Shown here one piece after another: positions 13,190-19,230 of a DNA stretch of 19,230 bases (positions are counted from its first letter, which is position 1; each line of letters begins with the position of its first letter). Source of the stretch: DAOLOF01 sp964463605 (GTDB lineage Bacteria > Patescibacteriota > Microgenomatia > UBA1400 > PJMF01); the NCBI GenBank assembly GCA_964463605.1, contig CAYXBZ010000015.1, positions 1 to 19,230 of the forward strand. The letters run 5' to 3'. The notes under the pieces were generated by a model, which saw only the letters and a list, made by a program, of their open reading frames with translations, had not been told where the DNA came from and ran no database searches. The position numbers and the translations under genes are program-made.

Positions 13190-14835
13190 ATAGCTGTATT
13201 TTTCAAACTAGCCCTACCTCTCATTTTGCTGTCCAAAATCTTTTTTCTAATCCGTAAATTTAACGGAGTAACTTCAAGTAGTTCATCGGCTGCAATAAAA
13301 CTTAAACTTTCTTCTAAAGACATCTTCTTGGGCGGTGCCAGCACTTCACTTACCTCTGCGTTTGATCTAAAGTTAGTTTGTTTTTTTTGTTTGCAAACAT
13401 TCATCTCAATCTCTTGCTGAAATTTGGCTAAACCAATCACCATGCCTTCGTAAACGGTTTCACCAGGACCCACAAAAGTTATCCCTCTTTGCTGAACTGA
13501 GTCCAGTGCATAGGCGGTTACTTCTCCAGCTTCTGAAGCAATTAGTGCCCCAAGACGAGACTGCTTTGCCACCGGTCCGAGTGGTTCATGAGACAAATAC
13601 TGCTGTGAAAATAGCCCCTCACCTCTAGTTTTAGAAAGGATAGTAGAGCGAAATCCTAGTAAGTTTCTGCTGGAAATGTGATAAATCATCTTGGATGTAC
13701 CGCGCGCTGAGGTAACACTTTCATGTAGTATGGCTTGCCTTTTGCCGAGTTCCTCAGCGATCACGCCCACATGCTCTTGGCCGATCTCGATGGTGAGGGC
13801 CTCGATTGGTTCACACTGCTGACCGTCAATCTCTCTAAAAATTACCTCTGGCTTACCGACCTGCAACTCATAACCTTCACGGCGCATTGTCTCGATTAAG
13901 ATTGCCAGATGTAACTCGCCTCTGCCTGAAACGATAAAACTGCTGCCAGTTCTTTTTTCAATCTCTAAGCCAATGTTGGTGCGTTGTTCCAGATGTAGTC
14001 GTTCTTCCAGTTGCCGAGGAGTTGAAAACTCCCCTTCTCTTCCAGCTAAAGGTGAAGTGTTAGCAGATATCTCCACTTTGAGTGACGGAGGCGTCACCTC
14101 GATTAAAGGGAAGCCAGATAAGTCAGATGGATCGGCTAAAGTTTGACTGATCTTGATGTCATTATTGCCGGTGATGGCAATAATATCTCCGGGTTGAGAT
14201 TGGGTGATCTCTTCTCTATCTAAGCCTTTGCTCCCGAATAAGTGCGCCACTTGCATCGAGCCAACTTTATCATGATGGTTAAGGATAGCTAGAGTTTGAC
14301 CTTGCTTAACGCTCCCCTGAGCTACCTTGCCGATGGCGTAGGCGCCTTTATATGAGTCAAACTCCAGGTGTGAGACCAACATCTTGAACGGCTTGTCAGC
14401 AGGTGCGCTGGGAGCTGGAATGGTATTGATAATCTGTTCAAAAAGGGGTGTTAAGTTGGCTTGGTTAAGCGCTTTGTCAACTAAATCTTGATTAAGGGGT
14501 TGCTGAAATTCATCAGGAAAAGAACTCCAGACAGCTCCGCTTAAACCGGTGCCGTAAAGAACCGGAAAATCTAGTTGATCATCAGAGGCAGCTAACTGCA
14601 GGAATAAGTCCTCCGTTTCTGCCAACACTCTGGTGGCATCNNNNNNNNNNNNNNNNNNNNNNNNNNNNNNNNNNNNNNNNNNNNNNNNNNNNNNNNNNNN
14701 NNNNNNNNNNNNNNNNNNNNNNNNNNNNNNNNNNNNNNNNTCACGAAACAGCTTGGTTTGCTTCAGCATACCGTCGATCAAGGTGGTCTTGCCGTGGTCA
14801 ACGTGAGCGATGATAGCGATGTTGCGCAGTTGCAT
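13186..14835 (-). CDS. typA: TypA/BipA translational GTPase (interrupted by an assembly gap)
   Basis: A ribosome-binding GTPase of the EF-G/LepA class involved in ribosome assembly and stress or cold adaptation. The start MQLRNIAIIAHVDHGKTTLID holds the P-loop (HVDHGKTT). After the gap come the end of the G domain (DLFLQL..DDQLDFPVLY), domain II (FKMLVSHLEFDSYKGAYAIGK..G), domain III with RTNIGLEIEKR, SGRGELHLAILIETMRREGYE, and the BipA-type C-terminal domain to RIRKKILD. The 100 N at 14641-14740 stand for about 100 missing residues by comparison with E. coli BipA, removing switch I and II and the NKVD motif. I start at ATG 14833-14835: TATAAT at 14845-14850 lies 9 nt upstream. The in-frame TTG at 14856 lies upstream of that -10 and is unlikely. 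It is convergent with the small genes on the right strand. Confidence 0.95.
   Translation of the reverse strand: MQLRNIAIIAHVDHGKTTLIDGMLKQTKLFRXXXXXXXXXXXXXXXXXXXXXXXXXXXXXXXXXXDATRVLAETEDLFLQLAASDDQLDFPVLYGTGLSGAVWSSFPDEFQQPLNQDLVDKALNQANLTPLFEQIINTIPAPSAPADKPFKMLVSHLEFDSYKGAYAIGKVAQGSVKQGQTLAILNHHDKVGSMQVAHLFGSKGLDREEITQSQPGDIIAITGNNDIKISQTLADPSDLSGFPLIEVTPPSLKVEISANTSPLAGREGEFSTPRQLEERLHLEQRTNIGLEIEKRTGSSFIVSGRGELHLAILIETMRREGYELQVGKPEVIFREIDGQQCEPIEALTIEIGQEHVGVIAEELGKRQAILHESVTSARGTSKMIYHISSRNLLGFRSTILSKTRGEGLFSQQYLSHEPLGPVAKQSRLGALIASEAGEVTAYALDSVQQRGITFVGPGETVYEGMVIGLAKFQQEIEMNVCKQKKQTNFRSNAEVSEVLAPPKKMSLEESLSFIAADELLEVTPLNLRIRKKILDSKMRGRASLKNTAI
14641..14740. other. Assembly gap (100 N) inside typA
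   Basis: Exactly 100 undetermined bases, a typical fixed-size scaffold placeholder. The flanks are FR (residues P-loop + about 20) on one side and DATRVLAETEDLFLQL on the other. In E. coli BipA these points are roughly 100 residues apart, so the true gap is probably near 300 nt, not 100. All coordinates to its right may be shifted in the real genome. Confidence 0.9.
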
Positions 14836-14844
14836 AAGGAAAGA

Positions 14845-14850
14845 ATTATA
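14845..14850 (-). promoter_or_regulatory. -10 element for typA
   Basis: TATAAT on the minus strand followed by 9 nt (TCTTTCCTT) and then the ATG at 14835. There is no Shine-Dalgarno; the spacing predicts a leaderless or nearly leaderless transcript and decides the start codon in favour of 14835. Confidence 0.55.
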
Positions 14851-14864
14851 TATCAAACCTGAGG

Positions 14865-15512
14865 CTAGTTAAGAGTAAATTGATGAAGGCTTGGAGCGGG
14901 ATGGTTTGAGGTGTTGATGAAGAGGGATGTTACGAGAGGTTGGAAATCTTCAAGTTTTTTGGTTGAGGGAGCTCTGGGAACTGCTTGAACCACCAATCTC
15001 TTGCTGTCAAAAAACCCGGCGCAAGTGTAAAGAGTTAGAATTTCCTCGTTAGTTGGATGAAGAGGATCAATTTGATCAAGGCTATATTCTTGAACATCAA
15101 CAACATAATATTCATGTTGTTGATCGTCATCGGTTGTGATCACTACTCTCTCTCCTCCCTTTAAGAGTCTCATTCTGCCAAAGATTTGATTGCTATTATG
15201 TCCATAAATAATTGTGTTACCTGCTTCTCCAGGTTTGGAAGAGTTGAGAGTGAAGGTAGCTTTGATGTCAGAGACTGGCAGACTGTCATCCTCAACAAGA
15301 AATGACTCAATGGGGATGTCAACCAAATTGCCAACGGAGATATGCACCGGCAAAGCTAGTTTTTTTTGAGGAATCTCTACAGCTGATGGAGTACTAAGAT
15401 TTTGAGGATTTCTGCTAAATAACTTATGAGACCAGTACCCAAGAGATAAGATTGAAATTGTTGTTGAAATGATGGCTATCAATGCCCATGATTTGTTTTG
15501 AGGTTTTTTCAT
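14865..15512 (-). CDS. Sortase (transpeptidase for wall-anchored proteins)
   Basis: A 215-residue class D/E-like sortase. Residues 1-8 are basic and cytoplasmic, 9-28 an uncleaved membrane anchor, and 60-180 the sortase beta-barrel outside the membrane. The catalytic set is complete: H105 in IIYGHNSN, C164 in LTLYTCAGF (the TLxTC motif) and R172 in DSKRLVVQA. The enzyme cuts a short sorting motif in an exported protein and joins it to an acceptor. The gene directly before it (63 nt upstream, same strand) encodes a protein ending in YADTG, a hydrophobic stretch and KKWRRQ, so it is the likely substrate. The C-terminal tail (180-215) after the barrel is of unknown use. The subclass cannot be settled by eye. 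Confidence 0.92.
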   Translation of the reverse strand: MKKPQNKSWALIAIISTTISILSLGYWSHKLFSRNPQNLSTPSAVEIPQKKLALPVHISVGNLVDIPIESFLVEDDSLPVSDIKATFTLNSSKPGEAGNTIIYGHNSNQIFGRMRLLKGGERVVITTDDDQQHEYYVVDVQEYSLDQIDPLHPTNEEILTLYTCAGFFDSKRLVVQAVPRAPSTKKLEDFQPLVTSLFINTSNHPAPSLHQFTLN

Positions 15513-15575
15513 GGCAGTGTTGGCAATTGGAGTTTCTTCAGCGATTTTCTGATGTTTCTGAAGGTTGGGCTACAG

Positions 15576-16457
15576 TTATTGGCGCCTCCACTTTTTCCAG
15601 GAGAAACCGGTGGCGGTGAAACTTAGAACAGTTGAGATTGCCATAAAATTTTCAATAGTATTGCCAGTGTCAGCATAACCTATAGCTGCTCCAAGAACCT
15701 CTCCATCTGAGGTTACCTCTTCATCTGTGACGCCAGCAACTTCAGGAGCTGGGGTGGAGGTTGGTTTTGGGGTTGGAGTGGATGTTGGTCCTGGTGTTGA
15801 TGTAGCGGTTGGTTTTGGAGTGCTGGTTGGGGCTGGTGTAGTAGTTGGTGTTGGCGTACTAGTTGCCTCTGGTGTTGGAGTTGGTTCTTTTTCAGTAGGC
15901 GTAGGTGTTGGTGTGCTGGTTGTCTCTGGTGTTGGAGTTGGCTCTTCTTCCGTAGGTGTTGGTGTAAGAGTAGTAGTTGGGCTTGGGATAGTTGTTACTG
16001 TTGGTGTTGGCGATGGAGATGGCGTGGGTGTTGCTGTTGGGGATGGGGTGCAGGTTGGAGTGGGGGTGGGTGTAGTTCCAAAGCATGGTCCGTGAGATAA
16101 ATTAAATTGACCATCCCAGTTATCATAAATAGTTGCTTTTGCTTGAGTTACATTATTGCCTAGATAGATATAGGTGGTGTAGTGTCCAGTTTTCCCAGTG
16201 TATTTTTCAAGTGTCACTATTTCTGACAATGCATTATCCCAATAAACAGTAATAAAGCCAGGAGCCCAATCTCTATTTTCGATATTGGTTATCACAAAAT
16301 GCCACTCATTAGTGTTGCATTCGTGGTCATCTAAAGCTTTTGCAAAAATTTCTTTGGTTGTGTTGTTTGTGGATTCGGCTTTAATAGAAAAATCTTTAGA
16401 AGAATAAAATATAACAGATGAAACTACTAATAAAAGACCAAGTATTACTTTTTTCAT
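15576..16457 (-). CDS. Pro/Thr-rich surface protein with a sortase sorting signal
   Basis: A 293-residue secreted protein. Residues 1-28 are a signal peptide. Residues 40-125 form a compact, probably beta-sandwich domain with two cysteines at its ends (C47 and C125, likely a disulphide) and motifs EWHFVIT and YDNWDGQFNLSHGPC. Residues 128-238 are a low-complexity Thr-Pro stalk that includes two 19-residue tandem units (165-183 and 184-202). The C-terminus is a sorting signal: YADTG (261-265), a hydrophobic stretch and the charged end KKWRRQ. YADTG resembles the LAxTG motif used by class E sortases, and a sortase gene follows by 63 nt. The globular domain reminds me of secreted proteins in other Microgenomates, but I cannot name its ligand. 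The stalk would place it beyond the cell wall. Confidence 0.8.
   Translation of the reverse strand: MKKVILGLLLVVSSVIFYSSKDFSIKAESTNNTTKEIFAKALDDHECNTNEWHFVITNIENRDWAPGFITVYWDNALSEIVTLEKYTGKTGHYTTYIYLGNNVTQAKATIYDNWDGQFNLSHGPCFGTTPTPTPTCTPSPTATPTPSPSPTPTVTTIPSPTTTLTPTPTEEEPTPTPETTSTPTPTPTEKEPTPTPEATSTPTPTTTPAPTSTPKPTATSTPGPTSTPTPKPTSTPAPEVAGVTDEEVTSDGEVLGAAIGYADTGNTIENFMAISTVLSFTATGFSWKKWRRQ
15852..15965 (-). repeat. Tandem 57-bp coding repeat in the Pro/Thr stalk
   Basis: Two adjacent 57-bp units (15909-15965 and 15852-15908) encode TPTPTEEEPTPTPETTSTP and TPTPTEKEPTPTPEATSTP. They lie inside a longer imperfect Thr-Pro array (about 15740-16075). Such stalks vary in length by slippage and recombination. 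Confidence 0.7.
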
Positions 16458-16470
16458 TTTTGGATTAGTC

Positions 16471-16501
16471 GAGTCACCTCTTGCTAGTTTTTAAGTGACT
16501 C
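16471..16501 (-). promoter_or_regulatory. Inverted repeat in the leader of the surface-protein gene
   Basis: GAGTCAC at 16471-16477 and GTGACTC at 16495-16501 are exact reverse complements. As minus-strand RNA the stem extends to 9 bp with one G-U pair and encloses part of an AGAGGUGA stretch lying about 16 nt before the ATG. It could be an operator or an RNA hairpin that hides a ribosome site; the spacing to the ATG is long for a normal Shine-Dalgarno. Confidence 0.35.
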
Positions 16502-16651
16502 ATTCTTATAAATATTGTTATATATATCAAATTATATCAAATATTTTTAAATTGTATATTACTTGATAATTGATTGTTTACATCAGCTATTCATTGTGAC
16601 TAACTAGCAATTTTTTAAATCCATAAACTCAACCTATACATAAACTATTGC

Positions 16652-16657
16652 TATAGT
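16652..16657 (+). promoter_or_regulatory. -10 element for the thermonuclease gene
   Basis: TATAGT, one mismatch from TATAAT, ends 10 nt before the ATG at 16668. This again predicts an almost leaderless message. No Shine-Dalgarno lies between. Confidence 0.45.
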
Positions 16658-16667
16658 AGTTATTACC

Positions 16668-17243
16668 ATGCCAAAGTTTTCAGCAACTACTTTTTGGAAC
16701 ATTATCTTTCCCATTATGGCTTTTATTATGTTATTAATCTTGAATCCTGATTATCTGAAAGATAAGGCGAATGTGCGAGATGGCAGAGTGACTCAAAGTT
16801 CATATTTAGTCTCACGAGTAGTTGACGGCGACACAATCAGAGTAATCATCGAAGATCAAGAAAAAGTAGTTCGTTTGGTAAATATCAACGCTCCAGAGTC
16901 GGTAGATCCAAGAAAACATGTGGAGTGTCTAGGAAAAGAAGCAGCTCAGGTTATGGCTCAATTAGTGGAAGATGCAACCGTAAGTTTGGAGCTTGACTTA
17001 ACTCAATCTAGCGAGGATCGTTATCAAAGGCTGCTAAGATTTGTTTTTCTAGAAGATGGTACTGATGTTGGACTGCAAATGATTAAACAAGGTTACGCCT
17101 ACTCTACTCCCTATGGCGGTTCTCCACACAAATACTTGCAAGAATATGAGTTGGCTCAACAGGAGGCAATAAAGTTTGAGCGAGGTCTTTGGGATCCAAG
17201 CGCCTGTGCTGCTGATGAATTAACTTTGCTGGACGCAGATTGA
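16668..17243 (+). CDS. Membrane-anchored thermonuclease (SNase-like)
   Basis: A 191-residue staphylococcal-nuclease homologue. Residues 10-27 are an N-terminal membrane helix or signal, placing the enzyme outside the cell. The SNase fold spans about 45-180: VVDGDTIRV holds the metal ligand D55, VVRLVNINAPES holds R69 and the general-base glutamate E77, and EDRYQRLLRF holds R121. The position matching Asp40 of the staphylococcal enzyme (a calcium ligand) is Asn74; I recall Asn here in other CPR homologues. VDPRKHVECLGKEA after the active site is also familiar from that group. The enzyme would degrade external DNA and RNA, perhaps for nucleotide salvage, which fits organisms that lack nucleotide synthesis (inference). 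The plus-strand GT-C gene starts 55 nt after the stop, behind its own -10. Confidence 0.92.
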   Translation: MPKFSATTFWNIIFPIMAFIMLLILNPDYLKDKANVRDGRVTQSSYLVSRVVDGDTIRVIIEDQEKVVRLVNINAPESVDPRKHVECLGKEAAQVMAQLVEDATVSLELDLTQSSEDRYQRLLRFVFLEDGTDVGLQMIKQGYAYSTPYGGSPHKYLQEYELAQQEAIKFERGLWDPSACAADELTLLDAD

Positions 17244-17283
17244 CCATCAACAATCTTCAACTTAAGTGTTGTGAATCTTTGAG

Positions 17284-17289
17284 TATAAT
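17284..17289 (+). promoter_or_regulatory. -10 element for the GT-C-like gene
   Basis: A perfect TATAAT with 9 nt (AGGAAAAAT) before the ATG at 17299. TTAAGT at 17262-17267 is a possible weak -35 at 16 nt spacing. AGGA within the 9 nt would sit at the extreme 5' end of any transcript. Confidence 0.55.
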
Positions 17290-17298
17290 AGGAAAAAT

Positions 17299-18837
17299 AT
17301 GGCTGGAATAAAAAAGCATTCTCTTTTTTTAACTCTTTTCTTTCTAATTTTAATTTTCTCAAGATTTTATAACCTTGATTACACTGCTCGTTTTACTCAA
17401 GATGAATCAAGTGATCTAGCTCGGATGCATGCTTATTGGGGAGAGAAAAAATTAACTTTGGTTGGTCCAATTGCCGTTGATAACTCTAAGATATTTGGTT
17501 CTCTCACCTATTATATGCAGATGCCATTTGCAGTTTTATATAACTTTGAGCCGGTTGGACCTGCTATTGGCACGGCCTTCTGGGGAGTGATTACTGTGAT
17601 ACTGCTGATGTTTTTAAGCTTGCAGCAGATGAATATTGAAAAAAATGAGCAAAATAAATTAAAAAAACAGCGAAAAAATAATAAAGATAGTTTTCTTCTA
17701 CAGATAAAAAATACTCTTCAAAAAATTCAACAGATTACAACGACCGATTCTTGGTTAATACTATTTTGGATCTTGATTCTGATTTGGCCTCCACTTCTCT
17801 TAACAAGCAGATGGGCTTGGAATCCTCATTTAATTCCATTCTGGATTTCGCTGGCACTTGTTCTCAGGCAACTTAAGTTTAAAAGTAAATATTTCTTTAT
17901 TGGTTTATTTTTGGGACTAACTATTCATCATCACTATTTATCTGTTTTTGCTATCGGAGCATTTGCTATTTGTGATTTTGTGAAGTTGTTGAAACAAAAG
18001 AGTTATTCTTCTGCAATCTTGTTGACAGTTGGTTTAATTTCGGCTGTTTTTCCATTCGTAATTTTTGACTTGAGACATCCTCCAGGACTGTTTTTTACCA
18101 GATATTTGCAATCAGATACTCCTCACTTAGCCGATTCTCAATCATTAAATTTATTAGATAATTTAGTAAGAAATTTTTTAGCTGGACTTACCCAAGTAGT
18201 TCACTTGTGGTGGTTGCAACTGTTATTTGTAATTGGATTTGTTGAGTTAATTTGGCTTGATTTAAAGAAAGATAAACAACACTTGCTATATTTAGTGCCA
18301 GTTTTTGTTCAGATAGTGGGTTGTATTGTGATCGATGATTTCCCCCAGAGATATTTTTTGCCGGCAGCAGTGTTTTTATTAGCCTGGTTGATTCAGTCTA
18401 GGAAGAATTTCGCTTCAAAAACAGCAAATTATTTATTAATATTGATGATAATTTCATCACTTGTTCAGTTGCCAAGAATTCTCTCTCAGCCAATCTTATC
18501 GCCTCCAATGAGAGTCACAACTCAAGCTCAACATGTAATTATTGATCTACTTAACGATAATCCAGAAATAATGAACTGCAATATCGCTGCTTTAACAGCT
18601 AGAGATCTAGACTCTTTGGGATTGAAGTATCGAGATCTTCTGTCAATTAGAGGAATAACTTTTAGAGCAGCCAGCGAGTACGATGCCACAGAACACTTAT
18701 TTGTGGTGAGCGATTTGGATGAGATATCTGTGCGCAAAGATAAAAATGTTGCAATGTCATACTTTAAAGATCAAGAGTTAAGAGGAGAATATCTTTTAAA
18801 TGAAGATCCTTGGAGAGTTTTTTGGTTTTCATATTAA
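17299..18837 (+). CDS. GT-C-type (ArnT/PMT-like) membrane glycosyltransferase, putative
   Basis: A 512-residue multi-pass membrane protein with about ten or more hydrophobic helices; the first is at 8-22. The first external loop carries an acidic pair in RFTQDESSDL (D35, E36), the place where GT-C glycosyltransferases such as ArnT and PMT keep their catalytic Asp/Glu. Another conserved-looking stretch is SRWAWNPHLIPFW near 172-185, similar to the R/W-NP-P patterns of these families. Residues 112-140 form a Lys/Asn-rich cytoplasmic loop, and the last 90 residues are a soluble tail. Such enzymes move sugars from polyprenyl-phosphate carriers to lipids, glycans or proteins outside the membrane. 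Sequence similarity to any one family is too low by eye to name donor or acceptor. It could serve the surface glycans of the nearby Thr-rich stalk protein, but that is speculation. Confidence 0.65.
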   Translation: MAGIKKHSLFLTLFFLILIFSRFYNLDYTARFTQDESSDLARMHAYWGEKKLTLVGPIAVDNSKIFGSLTYYMQMPFAVLYNFEPVGPAIGTAFWGVITVILLMFLSLQQMNIEKNEQNKLKKQRKNNKDSFLLQIKNTLQKIQQITTTDSWLILFWILILIWPPLLLTSRWAWNPHLIPFWISLALVLRQLKFKSKYFFIGLFLGLTIHHHYLSVFAIGAFAICDFVKLLKQKSYSSAILLTVGLISAVFPFVIFDLRHPPGLFFTRYLQSDTPHLADSQSLNLLDNLVRNFLAGLTQVVHLWWLQLLFVIGFVELIWLDLKKDKQHLLYLVPVFVQIVGCIVIDDFPQRYFLPAAVFLLAWLIQSRKNFASKTANYLLILMIISSLVQLPRILSQPILSPPMRVTTQAQHVIIDLLNDNPEIMNCNIAALTARDLDSLGLKYRDLLSIRGITFRAASEYDATEHLFVVSDLDEISVRKDKNVAMSYFKDQELRGEYLLNEDPWRVFWFSY

Positions 18838-18853
18838 GCTTTATTCTATGGTG

Positions 18854-18859
18854 TATACT
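18854..18859 (+). promoter_or_regulatory. Possible -10 for the last gene
   Basis: TATACT lies in the 77-nt space after the GT-C gene, 55 nt before the ATG at 18915. No clear -35 or Shine-Dalgarno is seen. Confidence 0.3.
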
Positions 18860-18914
18860 AAGCGGGATAAATTTTTAAACTTCAATTTTAATAATTATCT
18901 TCTATCTTAAAATT

Positions 18915-19230
18915 ATGCAAAAAATAACTGATTCTTCTCAATCTCAAGTATTAAGCTCAAGTTGGAGTCAATCACTCTCGTATCTTTCTTTGCTCTTTCT
19001 TTCAATTTTTTTGCCTTCACTAATTAATCAACAAGCTATTACCGGACCGTTGATTAATGCTATATTGCTGATTGCAGCGGTTCAGCTTGGACTCTCTAGC
19101 GCAATTACCATCGGCTTAATCCCCAGCGTGGTCGCGTTAAGTCGAGGTTTGCTTCCGCTGGCTCTTGCTCCTGTAGTTCCGTTTATTATGCTGTCAAATG
19201 CTCTGTATGTGATTCTTTTTGCACAGTTTA
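18915..19230 (+). CDS. ECF-transporter S-component-like membrane protein, N-terminal fragment
   Basis: Open from ATG 18915-18917 to the right edge (105 codons, incomplete). After a Ser/Gln-rich N-terminus come three hydrophobic helices (about 22-36, 44-60 and 82-104). The pattern ITGPLINAILLIAAVQLG, then GLIPSVVALSRGLLPLALAP and VPFIMLSNALYVILF is what I recall from small CPR and thermophile membrane proteins annotated either as ECF transporter S components or, misleadingly, as 'iron hydrogenase'. An S component binds a vitamin or other micronutrient and works with an energising module, which would fit an organism that imports its cofactors. The missing C-terminus limits the call. It is on the same strand as the GT-C gene, with 77 nt between. 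Confidence 0.6.
   Translation, partial: MQKITDSSQSQVLSSSWSQSLSYLSLLFLSIFLPSLINQQAITGPLINAILLIAAVQLGLSSAITIGLIPSVVALSRGLLPLALAPVVPFIMLSNALYVILFAQF

Larger units (their letters stand above)
16458..16667. promoter_or_regulatory. AT-rich divergent intergenic region
   Basis: This region separates the surface-protein gene (minus) from the thermonuclease gene (plus). It is very AT-rich and has a 10-bp tandem repeat, TATATCAAAT, at 16523-16542, besides the inverted repeat at 16471-16501 and a TATAGT at 16652-16657. No ORF or RNA gene is visible. Promoters for both flanking genes should lie here. Confidence 0.5.

Noticed and set aside
14836..14856. TTG start for typA adding seven residues
   Set aside because: The TTG lies upstream of the -10 TATAAT at 14845-14850, and the family normally begins close to LRNIAIIAHVDHGKT, which fits the ATG at 14835.
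15740..16075. Repeat array considered as CRISPR
   Set aside because: The repeats are contiguous, imperfect and in frame, coding Thr-Pro units with no spacers; there are no cas genes.
15727..16095. Plus-strand 122-aa open frame rich in Gly-Val
   Set aside because: It is the complement of the Thr-Pro stalk of the surface protein; the repetitive composition keeps it open. No start signal or independent support.

Overview
The window looks like a piece of a Candidate Phyla Radiation (Patescibacteria) genome, most likely Microgenomates-like. I infer this from the AT-rich composition, short intergenic spaces, frequent absence of Shine-Dalgarno sites, a tRNA gene without an encoded CCA, and several protein types I associate with that group: an SNase with the VDPRK..EC.GKEA signature, a Pro/Thr-stalk surface protein next to a sortase, and a UvrC without its helix-hairpin-helix tail. 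TGA is used as a stop, so this is not a recoded lineage. The taxonomic call is inference; no rRNA is present.

Layout. Positions 1-2522 (minus strand) form a short operon: a 7-TM membrane protein, an ATP-grasp amidoligase with a C-terminal retropepsin-like domain, and the start of a DUF1704-type protein cut by the window edge. The trio resembles the RimK-like/7TM/DUF1704 peptide-modification neighbourhoods known from proteobacteria. A small holin-like membrane protein follows (2616-2972). Positions 3143-12290 (minus) hold the nucleotide-excision-repair genes in transcription order uvrB, uvrA, NYN-domain protein, transglutaminase-like membrane protein, uvrC. The last two overlap by 179 nt in different frames, and both frames encode recognisable, needed sequence.

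At 12350 a tRNA-Arg(UCU) is transcribed away from uvrB, apparently from a symmetrical -10 element shared with it. It is followed by a hairpin-rich, GC-rich non-coding stretch closed by a second copy of the tRNA 3' end, then two small unknown genes (12698-12940 and 13010-13189). Convergent to these is typA/bipA (13186-14835), interrupted by a 100-N assembly gap. Next come a sortase (14865-15512) and its probable substrate, a Pro/Thr-rich wall protein ending in a YADTG sorting signal (15576-16457).

The right end runs on the plus strand: a membrane-anchored thermonuclease (16668-17243), a GT-C-like multi-pass membrane protein (17299-18837), and the beginning of an ECF S-component-like membrane protein (18915 to the edge).

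The clearest oddities are the dual-coding transglutaminase/uvrC overlap, the ATP-grasp-fused retropepsin domain whose DTG motif reads KTG, the duplicated tRNA tail around a hairpin-rich element, and a recurrent TATAAT-N(7-10)-ATG arrangement pointing to leaderless mRNAs.
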